Source of the DNA: Clostridiales bacterium oral taxon 876 str. F0540
GTDB taxonomy: Bacteria > Bacillota > Clostridia > Clostridiales > Clostridiaceae
Reading direction: 5' to 3'
NCBI GenBank assembly: GCA_000466585.1
Contig: KE993502.1
Location: 202,277-266,276 of the forward strand
Length of the DNA: 64,000 nucleotides
In this document: one piece after another, positions 53,414-62,437 of the stretch
How the letters are laid out: each line of letters begins with the position of its first letter
How positions within the stretch are numbered: position 1 is the stretch's first letter
The notes under the pieces: generated by a model
Seen by the model: the letters and a program-made list of their open reading frames with translations, nothing else
Databases searched by the model: none
What the model was told of the DNA's origin: nothing
Translations under genes and position numbers: made by a program

Positions 53414-55795
53414 TTATCTAAGCTCTGCACCAAGCTGGTGTTCTAGTGATCGTAGTATTTTGTCATGTACCTTATTAACTTCAGCATCAGTTAAGGTCTT
53501 ATTCTCAAGTCTGTAAGTTAATGAATAAGCTACACTCTTCTTATTCTCTGGAATTTGGCTTCCCTTATATACGTCAAACAATCTTACAGACTCAAGCATA
53601 TTTGAACCTTGCTTTTTAATTATATCTTCTATCTGCTGAACTAATATGCTTTCATCAACTAATACGGCCAAATCTCTTGTTACAGCAGGATACTTAGGAA
53701 GAGCTTTATATCTCTTATCAGTATTAGTGAGCTTTATAAGTACATCCAAATCTAAAACCGCTACATAGCATCTTTCCTCAATGCCGTAGTTGTCGTTAAC
53801 ATCAGGATGAATTTCTCCAAGTATTCCTACATGCTCTTTTTTGCTATATAAAACAGCAGTCTTTCCTGGATGGAAAGTAGGGTTGCCTTCTTCCCTTAAA
53901 AAGGATAGGTTACTTAATCCTAAAGTATCAACAATATTTTCAACAATACCCTTTAACTCAAAATAATCCATTTTACCATACATTCCTATGGTTATTATAT
54001 TCTTTTCATTTGGAAGCTTGTTGGAATCTTCATTTGGAATATATACTTTTCCTATCTCAAAAAGTCTTGCTTCTTCATTACTTCTTGAATAATTTCTGCT
54101 CAAAGCCTCCATCATTGATGGTATTGAAGTTGTTCTCATAATACTAAAATCTTCACCAAGAGGATTCTTAATAGTAACTGTCTTTCTTAGTTCTGAGTCC
54201 TGAGGAAGAATAATTTTATCAAATACCTTTGGACTTACAAAGGAATAACTTATCGATTCATTAAGTCCGCTTCCAGTTAATACTCCAATAATTTTCTCCT
54301 CAAGCTTTTGTTTCTTTGTTTTTCCTCCGTTTAAAGAGACACTATTCATAACTGTTGTTGGTATATTATTATAACCATAAATTCTTGCAACCTCTTCAGC
54401 TACATCTTCTTTAATATTTACATCACTTCTAAAGGTTGGAACATTTATTACAAGAATATCATCACTTATGCTAGTACTTAATTCTAATCTATCAAGATAT
54501 TCTTTCATTTTTTCCACTTCTATATCTGTTCCTAAAAACTTGTTCATCCATGCTGAGCTAACTTCAATAGTCTTTGTCTTAAGTACTTCAGGATAGATAT
54601 CAATAGTGCCCTGCATTACTTCTCCTGCCCCTAGCTGCTCAATAAGGCTGCAGGCTCTATTCATAGCTGTTTCAACCAAATTTGGATCTATATCTTTTTC
54701 AAATCTTGAAGATGCTTCAGTTCTGATTCCTAACGCCTTTGAAGATACTCTTATGTTAGTTCCGTCAAAGTTTGCACATTCAAATATTATTTCTTTTGTA
54801 TCTTCCTTAACCTCTGAATTAAGCCCTCCCATAATTCCGGCAAGACCTATAGTTCTGCTGCCGTCCTTTATATTCAAAACTTCCGGGTTAAGAACTCTCT
54901 CAACCTCATCAAGAGTAGTAAACCTTTCGTTTTCCTGTGCTCTTTCAACTACTATAGTATTTGATGTTATTTCTCTTCTATCAAAAGCATGCATTGGCTG
55001 CCCAAGCTCAATCATAACAAAATTAGTTATGTCTACTATATTATTAATAGGTCTTACACCTGATTGCATTAATCTTTCCTGCATCCATGCTGGCGACTGC
55101 TCTATTTTTATATTTTTTACGCCTCTTGCCATATATCTTCTGCAAAGCTTGGTATCCTTAACATCAACTTTTAATGAACCGTTAATGTCTTCACTGCATA
55201 CAGCCTTATAACTAATTTCAGGCATAGTATATTTAGTTCCAAGAGTAGCTGCAGTCTCTCTTGCTATTCCAACCACACTCAAGCAGTCTGGCCTATTTGA
55301 TGTGATTTCAAAATCTATAACCGAATTATCTAGTCCTAAGACTTCCTTTATATCTTTTCCGACAGGAGTATCGTTTGGCAGAATCATAAGTCCGTGAACT
55401 TGTTCTTCACCTGCAATTCCCAGTTCTTCTTCAGAACACATCATTCCGTTAGATACAATTCCTCTCAGCTTGCCTTTTTTTATCTTTAATCCGTTTGGAA
55501 GAGAAGATCCGTGAAGTGCTACCGGCACAACATCTCCAACCTTCATATTGTTAGCTCCTGTAACTATTTGAAGTTCTTCCCCTTGCGCCACGTCAAGCTG
55601 GCAAATAACCAATTTTTCTGCATCTGGGTGAGGTTCTATTTTCAAAAGCTTTCCAGTAACTACATTTTGAATTTCATCTCCTGAAGTTATTACCTCTTCT
55701 ACCTTTGAACCTGAAAGAGTAAGCCTGTCAGCAAGCTCTTTAGGCGATATATCTATATTCACATAATCCTTTAGCCATTTATATGGTACTTTCAT
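53414..55795 (-). CDS. pheT: Phenylalanyl-tRNA synthetase beta subunit
   Basis: A 793-residue subunit. Domain order: N-terminal EMAP/tRNA-binding fold (GKLLKIEPHPDAEKLVICQLD, VPVALHGSSLPNGLKIKKGKLRG), B3/B4 editing domain (ITSNRPDCLSVVGIARETAAT, GLAGIMGG), B5 domain, catalytic-like core and the C-terminal anticodon-binding FDX-ACB fold (YPAVTRDLAVLVDES). Forms the alpha2-beta2 enzyme with PheS, attaching Phe to tRNA-Phe. AGGAAGGAG precedes the ATG. Co-transcribed with pheS under T-box control. Confidence 0.97.
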   Translation of the reverse strand: MKVPYKWLKDYVNIDISPKELADRLTLSGSKVEEVITSGDEIQNVVTGKLLKIEPHPDAEKLVICQLDVAQGEELQIVTGANNMKVGDVVPVALHGSSLPNGLKIKKGKLRGIVSNGMMCSEEELGIAGEEQVHGLMILPNDTPVGKDIKEVLGLDNSVIDFEITSNRPDCLSVVGIARETAATLGTKYTMPEISYKAVCSEDINGSLKVDVKDTKLCRRYMARGVKNIKIEQSPAWMQERLMQSGVRPINNIVDITNFVMIELGQPMHAFDRREITSNTIVVERAQENERFTTLDEVERVLNPEVLNIKDGSRTIGLAGIMGGLNSEVKEDTKEIIFECANFDGTNIRVSSKALGIRTEASSRFEKDIDPNLVETAMNRACSLIEQLGAGEVMQGTIDIYPEVLKTKTIEVSSAWMNKFLGTDIEVEKMKEYLDRLELSTSISDDILVINVPTFRSDVNIKEDVAEEVARIYGYNNIPTTVMNSVSLNGGKTKKQKLEEKIIGVLTGSGLNESISYSFVSPKVFDKIILPQDSELRKTVTIKNPLGEDFSIMRTTSIPSMMEALSRNYSRSNEEARLFEIGKVYIPNEDSNKLPNEKNIITIGMYGKMDYFELKGIVENIVDTLGLSNLSFLREEGNPTFHPGKTAVLYSKKEHVGILGEIHPDVNDNYGIEERCYVAVLDLDVLIKLTNTDKRYKALPKYPAVTRDLAVLVDESILVQQIEDIIKKQGSNMLESVRLFDVYKGSQIPENKKSVAYSLTYRLENKTLTDAEVNKVHDKILRSLEHQLGAELR

Positions 55796-55826
55796 AGTTT
55801 ATTTCTCCTTCCTTATCAAACACAAT

Positions 55827-56846
55827 TTAGAACTGCTTTAAGAATCTTACATCACTTTCATATAAAAGTCTTATATCATCAATTCCATAATTAAGCATAA
55901 CCATTCTATCTATTCCAAATCCAAATGCGAAACCGCTGTAGACCTCCGGATCAATTCCACAATTTCTTAAAACCTGCGGGTGAACCATACCGCAGCCTAA
56001 AATCTCTATCCATCCGCTTCCTTTGCAAAGCTTGCAGCCTTTACCCTCACAAACAAAGCATGTAGCATCCATTTCTGCTGATGGTTCTGTGAATGGGAAA
56101 TGATGAGGTCTGAACTTTGTTTTTAAATTTTCACCAAACATTTTTTTAGCAAATAAATCTAAAGTTCCTTTCAAATCCGCAAAAGTTATTCCTTTGTCAA
56201 CAACCAAGCCTTCCATCTGATAGAAAATCGGTGAATGGGAAGCATCTACAGCATCAGAACGATAAACCTTTCCTGGAGCTATTATCTTTATTGGTGGTTT
56301 TTGCTTTTCCATTGTTCTAATCTGAAGAGGAGAAGTCTGAGTTCTCAAAACTACATTATCGTTAATATAAAATGTATCCTGCTCTCCTCTTGCAGGATGA
56401 TTCTTAGGTATATTTAAAGCTTCAAAATTATAATAATCCAGCTCAACCTCAGGGCCTTCCACAATTGAGAATCCCATAGAAATGAATATATCCTGCATCG
56501 TTTCAAGAGTCTGAGCCAACGGATGTCTCTTACCTAATACCTTCTTATTTCCAGGCATTGATATATCAATAACTTCTTTCTTAAGCCTCAATTCCTTTTC
56601 TTTGGCTTTTATATTGCTTGAAGCATCATCAATAAAATTCTCTAATGCTTCCCTTACTTCATTAGCAATCTTTCCTACTATTGGTCTTTCCTCTGAAGAT
56701 AAAGCTCCCATTCCTCTTAATATCTGAGTAAGCTCTCCTTTTTTTCCAAGATACTTTACTCTTATATTTTCCAAATCAACTTTGCTGGCAGCATCTTTTA
56801 ATTCCTTTAAAGCACTTTCTTTTATAGCTTCCAATTTTTCTTTCAT
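55827..56846 (-). CDS. pheS: Phenylalanyl-tRNA synthetase alpha subunit
   Basis: A 339-residue class II synthetase subunit: coiled-coil arm at the N-terminus, then motif-bearing region LAQTLETMQDIFISMGFSIVEGPEVELDYYNFEALN, RTQTSPLQIRTM, HFPFTEPSAEMDATC, a zinc-knuckle-like CFVCEGKGCKLCKG and FGFGIDRMVMLNYGI. Two ATGs are possible: 56852 (AGGAG four bases before) and 56846 (nine to ten bases); I chose 56846 on spacing. Downstream of a T-box leader. Confidence 0.96.
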   Translation of the reverse strand: MKEKLEAIKESALKELKDAASKVDLENIRVKYLGKKGELTQILRGMGALSSEERPIVGKIANEVREALENFIDDASSNIKAKEKELRLKKEVIDISMPGNKKVLGKRHPLAQTLETMQDIFISMGFSIVEGPEVELDYYNFEALNIPKNHPARGEQDTFYINDNVVLRTQTSPLQIRTMEKQKPPIKIIAPGKVYRSDAVDASHSPIFYQMEGLVVDKGITFADLKGTLDLFAKKMFGENLKTKFRPHHFPFTEPSAEMDATCFVCEGKGCKLCKGSGWIEILGCGMVHPQVLRNCGIDPEVYSGFAFGFGIDRMVMLNYGIDDIRLLYESDVRFLKQF

Positions 56847-56881
56847 ATACATTTTCTCCTTCTCTTAAATTTTGGCAAATA

Positions 56882-57119
56882 AAAAATCCGCCCCTGTAAA
56901 AAGGGACGGATGTATTCCGCGGTACCACCCTAATTGACATAAAATGTCCTCTTAGATAAATTTAATGGTTTTACCCACTGACGACTACTTAGTTTCACCG
57001 TCAAAACTCCGAAGTGAACTTCAACATAAAAATTAATAAAAAGGCTTTCAGTCAGCGACCTTTTCTCCCTGAAAAAAATCTTATATCTACTTTCTTCATC
57101 ACAGTTTCCTATTTAATTT
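56882..57119 (-). promoter_or_regulatory. T-box leader, phenylalanine-specific
   Basis: The diagnostic T-box GGGTGGTACCGCGG sits at 56930-56917, followed by the terminator CCGTCCC...GGGGCGG and a T-run (56888-56909). Stem I begins with AGTAGATATAAG. The specifier triplet reads TTC (57018-57016; GAAGTTCACTTCGG), matching Phe. Uncharged tRNA-Phe would stabilise the antiterminator and allow pheS-pheT transcription. Confidence 0.93.
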
Positions 57120-57126
57120 ATAATAT

Positions 57127-57155
57127 ATTATAATTTACCCTTATTCTAATGTCAA
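57127..57155 (-). promoter_or_regulatory. Sigma-A promoter of the pheS-pheT T-box operon
   Basis: Perfect TTGACA (57155-57150) and TATAAT (57132-57127) with a 17-base spacer on the minus strand. The -35 box lies inside the last codons of the RNA methyltransferase gene. Confidence 0.9.
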
Positions 57156-57926
57156 CCTCTGTCTTACTGCTTCAAAAATCATAATTGAAGCTGCTGCTGC
57201 TGCATTTAATGATTCAGCATTACCGGGCATTGGTATTTTAACCTTCAAGTCAGCCTTGGAATACACTTCTTCACTTATTCCATTTCCTTCATTTCCAACA
57301 GCAATAATAAAATTACCTGTCAAATCTGTTTCATAAAAACATTTTGAATCCTCTAAAGAGCTTACTATAAGTTTAAAGCCATTGCTCTTTAATTTGTCTA
57401 AGACTTTAAAATCATCATCCTCAATAATAGCTATGTTAAAGATAGACCCCATAGTTGATCTTAAGGTTTTATCATTATATACGTCCACTGTGCCTTTAGT
57501 CAGAATAATTCCGCTTGCCCCAGCTGCATGAGCACTTCTTATAATTGTACCTAAATTTCCCGGATCCTGAAGCCTGTCAACCAAGATATAAAAGCCTTTA
57601 TCTTCTTCTTTATCTGCAAGCTTCTTATTTACAACTGCTAAAATCCCCTGTGGTGTTTCTGTATTGCATATGCTGCTAAATATATTTTCCTTTACTATAT
57701 AGACTTTAGATTTATTAAAATTGTTTTTTCTCTGAAACTCCTGCCACTTTTCCATAGCTTTATCACTAATCATAATTAAAGGCACTTCGAAGGATGACTT
57801 TAGCGCCTCTTCAACAAATCTAAAACCTTCAACTATAAACTGCCCTTTTTCGCCTCTGTATTTTTTCTCTTTAAGTTTTTTAATTTCTTTTACAATTGCA
57901 TTATCTTTGCTTTGAATTAATTCCAA
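57141..57926 (-). CDS. TrmH/SpoU-family RNA 2'-O-methyltransferase
   Basis: A 261-residue SPOUT methyltransferase. The N-terminal substrate-binding region has KKLKEKKYRGEKGQFIVEG; the knotted domain has LVDRLQDPGNLGTIIRSAHAAGASG (motif 1), AVGNEGNGIS (motif 2) and IPMPGNAESLNAAAAASIM (motif 3, SAM knot). The target nucleotide (rRNA or tRNA) is unknown. It starts with TTG at 57926 with AAGGTG upstream and follows ktrA by 11 bases, in the ktrB-ktrA-trmH operon. Its 3-prime end carries the pheST promoter. Confidence 0.92.
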   Translation of the reverse strand: MELIQSKDNAIVKEIKKLKEKKYRGEKGQFIVEGFRFVEEALKSSFEVPLIMISDKAMEKWQEFQRKNNFNKSKVYIVKENIFSSICNTETPQGILAVVNKKLADKEEDKGFYILVDRLQDPGNLGTIIRSAHAAGASGIILTKGTVDVYNDKTLRSTMGSIFNIAIIEDDDFKVLDKLKSNGFKLIVSSLEDSKCFYETDLTGNFIIAVGNEGNGISEEVYSKADLKVKIPMPGNAESLNAAAAASIMIFEAVRQRLTLE

Positions 57927-57937
57927 ACAGCTTCACC

Positions 57938-58600
57938 TTATCTTCCGAACAAGTTTTCAAATTTATTAAGCTCCTTATTGTCTCCAATTGCTATTACAAC
58001 ATCATCTTTTCCAATAACATCATCAGCTTTAGGAGCTATATTTACATCATGATTTTTCTTTATTGCTATAACGCTTAGGCCATAATTTAATCTTACATCA
58101 ATATCTTTTAATGTTCTTCCATACCATTCCTCAGGAGCTGCAATTTCAGCTATATTATAGTCAGGTGATAATTCTATATAGTCTAGTATATTGGATGCAA
58201 AAATATTATGTGCAACTCTTACTCCCATATCCCTTTCAACAAAAACAACTCTGTCTGCACCGATTTTATATAAAAGCTTAGCATGCCTTTCATCATGGGC
58301 CTTGCTTATTATATATTTAACACCAAGTTCTTTCACTATAAGTGTAGCCATAATACTTGCCTGAATATCTGATCCAATTCCTATTACAGCTACATCAAAA
58401 TTACTTATACCTAAATCTTTTAAACTTTTCTCATCAGAAGTATCTACCTGAGCTGCATGTGTTACATAGTCTGCTATTTCTCTTACAGCAGTCTCCTCTG
58501 AATCTACAGCCAAGACTTCATTTCCGAGTGTATAAAGTGTTCTGGCTACAGACGATCCAAAACTTCCGAGCCCTATAACTACAAATTGTTTCTTCCTCAT
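57938..58600 (-). CDS. ktrA: Ktr/Trk potassium channel regulatory subunit (RCK domain)
   Basis: A 220-residue cytosolic protein: RCK_N with GLGSFGSSVARTLYTLGNEVLAVDSE, DTSDEKSLKDLG and the AIIGIGS-type VAVIGIGSDIQAS, followed by RCK_C (residues ~140-220). NAD(H) or ATP binding gates the channel subunit KtrB encoded just upstream. AAATGGAGGG precedes the ATG. Confidence 0.93.
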   Translation of the reverse strand: MRKKQFVVIGLGSFGSSVARTLYTLGNEVLAVDSEETAVREIADYVTHAAQVDTSDEKSLKDLGISNFDVAVIGIGSDIQASIMATLIVKELGVKYIISKAHDERHAKLLYKIGADRVVFVERDMGVRVAHNIFASNILDYIELSPDYNIAEIAAPEEWYGRTLKDIDVRLNYGLSVIAIKKNHDVNIAPKADDVIGKDDVVIAIGDNKELNKFENLFGR

Positions 58601-58629
58601 ATAAAACCCTCCATTTTAACCATGACGAA

Positions 58630-59976
58630 TTATCCTACTAATATCTTATCTTCCGGGTACTTTATAGTATTGCTTTTGCCAGTACCAGATATTGCTAAAG
58701 CTACCGTTAACGGACCTACTCTTCCGCAATACATTGCAAAAATAATAATAGCCTTTCCTATGCTAGTTAGTTTTGTTGTAAGCCCTAAAGTAAGTCCCAC
58801 CGTTCCAAAGGCAGAAGTTGCTTCATAAATAATATACTCTAGCGAAGCACCAACCTCTGTAATTGATAGTATCATACTTACAGCCACTACAAGTGTAATT
58901 CCAATTACTGAAATAGTAAGTGCCTTATATACAGTATCCTTACATATTCTCTTTTTAAAGACTTCAGTATCCTCTCTTCCCCTTATAACTGATATCACAG
59001 TCATAACCAGAAGCCCAGCAGTAGCTGTTTTAATTCCACCTGCAGTTGACCCAGGTGATCCCCCAATAAACATTAATATTATCGTTAAAAATCTCGAAGC
59101 CGGAGTCATATCTGCAGTAGATATGGAATTAAATCCTGCGGTTCTCGGAGTAATAGACGCGAAAAGCGAAGATAGAAGTTTCCCTTTTAAGCCCATTGGT
59201 TGTATTGTAGCTGGATTGTTAAATTCAAACAACAGCATTAGTAATGCTCCACCAAAAATCAAAATACCTGTAACTGTTAAAACAAGTTTAGCATGTAAAG
59301 ATAGTCTTCCCCTTTTTTTATAATTAAACAATTCGTACCATACTGTAAAGCCTAAGCCACCAAAAACTATAAGTGCCCCTATAGTTAGTATTATTATTGA
59401 ATTATCAGCATAAGGCGTTAGACTTCTGAAATCACCTATTAAATCAATTCCCGCATTGCAAAAGGCTGATACTGAATGAAATATACTATAATAGATTCCC
59501 CTGCCTATTCCAAATTCAGGTATAAATACAATAGATAATAAAGCAGCTCCTAATCCTTCAACTGAAAAAGTGAATATTAGAACATACTTAGCCAGTTTAA
59601 CAAGCCCCTGCAAATTAGAGGTATTCATAGCTTCCTGCATGACAAGCCTCTCTTGAAGAGTAATTCTTTTGCCTATGACAAGTGAAATTAATGTAGCAAA
59701 AGACATAAAACCTAAACCGCCAATTTGTATCAAACCTAGAATAACATTTTTGCCAAAATAACTCCAATGTGTACCTGTATCAACAGTTACTAAACCAGTA
59801 ACGCATACTGAAGTTGTAGCTGTGAATAAACAATCTATAAAAGGAGTACTTACTCCTTCACTAGAGGAAATAGGAAGTTTCAATAAAAAAGCCCCAGTTA
59901 AAATAACTACCGAAAATCCAATAACTAAAATCTGCACTGGCTTAAACTTATAGTCTTTATATAAATTAAGTTGCAT
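58630..59976 (-). CDS. ktrB: Potassium uptake channel subunit (TrkH/KtrB family)
   Basis: A 448-residue protein with four M1-P-M2-type repeats: pores at TATTSVCVTGLVTVDTG, FHSVSAFCNAGIDL, ASITPRTAGFNSIST and EATSAFGTVGLTLG contain the selectivity glycines. Eight or more membrane helices. Its length fits KtrB, shorter than TrkH. Forms a K+ (Na+-coupled in Bacillus) uptake system with the RCK protein downstream. GGGGTGAATAT precedes the ATG; the upstream 186-base gap has AT-rich promoter-like sequence (TTGTTA, 16, TATAAT) but no known riboswitch. Confidence 0.93.
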   Translation of the reverse strand: MQLNLYKDYKFKPVQILVIGFSVVILTGAFLLKLPISSSEGVSTPFIDCLFTATTSVCVTGLVTVDTGTHWSYFGKNVILGLIQIGGLGFMSFATLISLVIGKRITLQERLVMQEAMNTSNLQGLVKLAKYVLIFTFSVEGLGAALLSIVFIPEFGIGRGIYYSIFHSVSAFCNAGIDLIGDFRSLTPYADNSIIILTIGALIVFGGLGFTVWYELFNYKKRGRLSLHAKLVLTVTGILIFGGALLMLLFEFNNPATIQPMGLKGKLLSSLFASITPRTAGFNSISTADMTPASRFLTIILMFIGGSPGSTAGGIKTATAGLLVMTVISVIRGREDTEVFKKRICKDTVYKALTISVIGITLVVAVSMILSITEVGASLEYIIYEATSAFGTVGLTLGLTTKLTSIGKAIIIFAMYCGRVGPLTVALAISGTGKSNTIKYPEDKILVG

Positions 59977-60132
59977 ATATTCACCCCATGTAAAAACTAA
60001 ATATAAATATATCTATATGTATTAGACATAATAATATTCTTATGAACGAGCATAAAACCTCTGAAAATATGTATACATCTATAATATAATTATACACAAA
60101 TACTACAATTTAACAATTCATATAAAAAAATA

Positions 60133-60159
60133 AAAAATGCAGTTTAAAACTGCATTTTT
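60133..60159 (-). terminator. Terminator of the infC-rpmI-rplT operon
   Basis: AAAAATGCAGTT pairs with AACTGCATTTTT; the minus strand continues TTATTTTTTTATATG after the stem, a strong U-tract. Confidence 0.85.
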
Positions 60160-60162
60160 ATA

Positions 60163-60522
60163 TTAAGCATTTAATTGCTTCTTAGCTACTTCAACTAAAT
60201 CAGAAAATGCTTTTGGATCATTAATAGCTATTTCTGAAAGCATTTTTCTGTTTATATCAATACCAGCAAGCTTAATTCCATTCATGAATCTTGAATATGA
60301 TAATCCATTCATTCTTGTAGCAGCATTTATTCTTGCTATCCAAAGACTTCTGAAGTCTCTCTTCTTTAACTTTCTTCCAACATAAGCATTTCTTAATGCT
60401 CTTATAACTGTTTCATTAGCAGTCTTAAATAACTTGCTCTTTCCACCATAGTAGCCCTTTGCAAGCTTTAATACTTTTTTATGATATTTACGAGCATTCA
60501 TAGCTCTTTTAACTCTTGCCAT
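60163..60522 (-). CDS. rplT: 50S ribosomal protein L20
   Basis: A 119-residue L20: ARVKRAMNARKYHKKVLKLAKGYYGGKSK trimmed as MARVKRAMNARKYHKK, then RDFRSLWIARINAATRMNG. Binds 23S rRNA early in assembly and, in Firmicutes, represses its own operon via the leader mRNA. ATG with AGGAGG upstream; third gene after infC and rpmI. Confidence 0.98.
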   Translation of the reverse strand: MARVKRAMNARKYHKKVLKLAKGYYGGKSKLFKTANETVIRALRNAYVGRKLKKRDFRSLWIARINAATRMNGLSYSRFMNGIKLAGIDINRKMLSEIAINDPKAFSDLVEVAKKQLNA

Positions 60523-60551
60523 TTAAAAAACCTCCTTCTGTAACCTCAATA

Positions 60552-60749
60552 TTATAGATATGGTAATAATTTCTTCATTGCTTTTTCTTGAGCAACTGAT
60601 ACATAACCAGTCTTTCTAAGGTTTCTCTTTCTCTTAGAGCTCTTCTTAGTTAATATATGGCTCTTGAAAGCCTTAGCTCTCTTTAATTTTCCTGATCCTG
60701 TTTTCTTAAATCTTTTAGCTGCACCTCTATGTGTTTTCATTTTAGGCAT
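60552..60749 (-). CDS. rpmI: 50S ribosomal protein L35
   Basis: A 65-residue basic protein with MPKMKTHRGAAKRFKKTGSG and the C-terminal KRNLRKTGYVS, normal length for L35. Part of the infC-rpmI-rplT operon, 20 bases after infC. Confidence 0.97.
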   Translation of the reverse strand: MPKMKTHRGAAKRFKKTGSGKLKRAKAFKSHILTKKSSKRKRNLRKTGYVSVAQEKAMKKLLPYL

Positions 60750-60769
60750 AGTAAAATTCCTCCTCTCAA

Positions 60770-61282
60770 TTATGCTCTTTTAGGAGCCAGTATCAAAATC
60801 ATATTTCTTCCTTCAAGTTTAGCTGGTTTTTCTATTACACATACATCTTCTAATCTGCTTGAAAATGAATTTAGTATATCATGACCTACATGTGAATAAT
60901 CAGCTTCTCTGCCTCTGAATCTAACAGTAACTTTCACCTTGTCGCCATCTAGCAAGAATTTTCTAGCATTATTTGCCTTAATTGCAATATCATGTTCTTC
61001 TATGTTAGGACTAAGCCTTATTTCTTTGATATTAACAATCTTTTGATTCTTTCTAGCTTCTTTTTCTTTTTTTGATTGCTCATATAAGAACTTTCCATAG
61101 TCCATTATTTTGCAAACAGGTGGATTAGCAGTAGGAGCTATAAGAACTAAATCCAGTTCCTTTTCTTCAGCTATTCTTAAAGCTTCTTTAGTTAGAATTA
61201 TACCTAATTGTTCATTGTTACTACCTATAACTCTAACTTCCTTTTCTCTAATTTCCTCATTTAAAAGAAAATCTTTACTAAT
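60770..61282 (-). CDS. infC: Translation initiation factor IF-3 (ATT start)
   Basis: A 170-residue IF-3 with the N-domain (LLNEEIREKEVRVI, ANPPVCKIMDYGKFLYEQ), a lysine-rich linker and a C-domain (KVKVTVRFRGRE, VCVIEKPAKLEGRNMI). The open frame has an ATG at 61297, but GGAGGTG falls inside it, and the expected start (ISKDFLLNEE...) is the ATT at 61282, six bases after the Shine-Dalgarno; an ATT at 61285 is closer. A non-AUG start is the classic autoregulatory feature of infC, since IF-3 rejects such codons. Preceded by an L20-type leader. Confidence 0.93.
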   Translation of the reverse strand: MSKDFLLNEEIREKEVRVIGSNNEQLGIILTKEALRIAEEKELDLVLIAPTANPPVCKIMDYGKFLYEQSKKEKEARKNQKIVNIKEIRLSPNIEEHDIAIKANNARKFLLDGDKVKVTVRFRGREADYSHVGHDILNSFSSRLEDVCVIEKPAKLEGRNMILILAPKRA

Positions 61283-61310
61283 AATTTTCACCTCCATACA
61301 TCTTTTAAAT

Positions 61311-61428
61311 GTATATAAAAAAGGACGGCATATGCCGTCCTCTAATAGTCAATTTATAGTAATAGTTGACTTATCAAAAACCCTACTAGCAATGCTGTAA
61401 GGTGAGAAACGGCTGTTTCTTCTTAACA
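61311..61428 (-). promoter_or_regulatory. L20-type ribosomal leader with intrinsic terminator
   Basis: The leader between the promoter and infC contains the sequence expected for the Firmicute infC-rpmI-rplT regulatory leader, and ends with GGACGGCATATGCCGTCC (61323-61340), a perfect palindrome followed by TTTTTTATATAC on the minus strand, an intrinsic terminator. L20 binding is thought to control termination. Identity with the known L20 leader family is by position and terminator, not by alignment. Confidence 0.75.
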
Positions 61429-61434
61429 ATAAGT

Positions 61435-61463
61435 ATTCTACACGTTATTCTTTATTTTGTCAA
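61435..61463 (-). promoter_or_regulatory. Sigma-A promoter of infC-rpmI-rplT
   Basis: TTGACA (61463-61458), 17-base spacer, TAGAAT (61440-61435), minus strand. Confidence 0.75.
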
Positions 61464-61486
61464 ATACTTTTTAAATAAATTTACAA

Positions 61487-62386
61487 CTATACTTTTATTC
61501 CTGTTCTGATCTTCTCACAAAGCTCACAGCCACTGCAAAATGTAACCCTGTCTCCAAAAACATTTTTTATAGTATCTAAGAGTTCCTTATTACTGCAATT
61601 TTCAACTCCATGTATAGCTACAATACTTGGCGCATTAGTTATTAAGCCACTTATGAGCATATCATCTATACTTACAGCCCCGCTATATTTTGCCTCTGAT
61701 AAATCACTGAATAATTCATCCATTATGTCATTTCCATGCTCATCTTTGATATCATAGCTGCTGTCCGGCCTGATAATTATGTTTACTTTTTCCATTTTGC
61801 TTTCCTGAATTTCAACGAAGTATTTTAAAAGCTTTATAAATTCGCTGTATTCTTTTTCTACCATATAACTTTCTACCACTTTATCAATTATGCTCTCCAT
61901 ATCATCAATAAGTTCTTTCATTCTAAAGGTAATAAATCCTTTTATATTAATTTCATTGTTCTCGTCTATGCATTCAATTATCTTTTGAATAATTGAATTT
62001 TTTCTATTTCTAAAATAAACCATATACTCATTAAGTATGGCACCTTCACTTTTTAGAGCATCGAGACTTAACTTTTTAATTTCTTTTATCTCATCATATT
62101 TTAAGAAGAAATAAGTATCTGTTAGAAAGCTCTGCATTTCTTTTTTATAAAACTCATCTATTACTATATCATAAAGTATATTTGCCATATAAAGTTTAAA
62201 AATATTATTAAATCTAGTATTAAAAGCATTGTCATCACAAAATATTTTTAAGAAGTGAGTATTGCCCTCAATGCTTTCCGAAAAACCTACTATTACGTCT
62301 CTATCATGAAAATACTTTTTCATTTTACTGAAGCTGTCAATTATATCTTCCTTGCTGTTATCATATACTACGGTTAAAAGCAGCAT
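61487..62386 (-). CDS. ytxC: YtxC-like sporulation protein
   Basis: A 299-residue protein of the YtxC family, annotated in other clostridia and bacilli as a putative sporulation protein and commonly found beside the infC/thrS region. Recognisable are TYFFLKYDEIKEIKKLS and VYFRNRKNSIIQKIIECID and GFITFRMKELIDDMESIIDKVVESYMVEKEYSEF in outline. The C-terminus ends with CSGCELCEKI, a C-x-x-C-x-x-C motif. No membrane helix is visible. ATG 62386 has GGGAGTG upstream. A sigma-E-like site lies at 62408-62437. The function is unknown. Confidence 0.75.
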   Translation of the reverse strand: MLLLTVVYDNSKEDIIDSFSKMKKYFHDRDVIVGFSESIEGNTHFLKIFCDDNAFNTRFNNIFKLYMANILYDIVIDEFYKKEMQSFLTDTYFFLKYDEIKEIKKLSLDALKSEGAILNEYMVYFRNRKNSIIQKIIECIDENNEINIKGFITFRMKELIDDMESIIDKVVESYMVEKEYSEFIKLLKYFVEIQESKMEKVNIIIRPDSSYDIKDEHGNDIMDELFSDLSEAKYSGAVSIDDMLISGLITNAPSIVAIHGVENCSNKELLDTIKNVFGDRVTFCSGCELCEKIRTGIKV

Positions 62387-62407
62387 ATCTCACACTCCCT
62401 TCTAAAA

Positions 62408-62437
62408 ATAGTATGTGTCTTAAGAAAATGTATATGC
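62408..62437 (-). promoter_or_regulatory. Candidate sigma-E-type sporulation promoter of ytxC
   Basis: On the minus strand GCATATA (62437-62431), 15 bases and CATACTAT (62415-62408) resemble the mother-cell sigma-E consensus (KMATATT, CATACAHT). It lies 22 bases before the ytxC ATG. One mismatch in each box. Confidence 0.4.

Noticed and set aside
54606..55211. 201-codon open frame on the plus strand
   Set aside because: It is antisense to pheT, has no ribosome site and its translation is hydrophobic low-complexity text typical of shadow frames.
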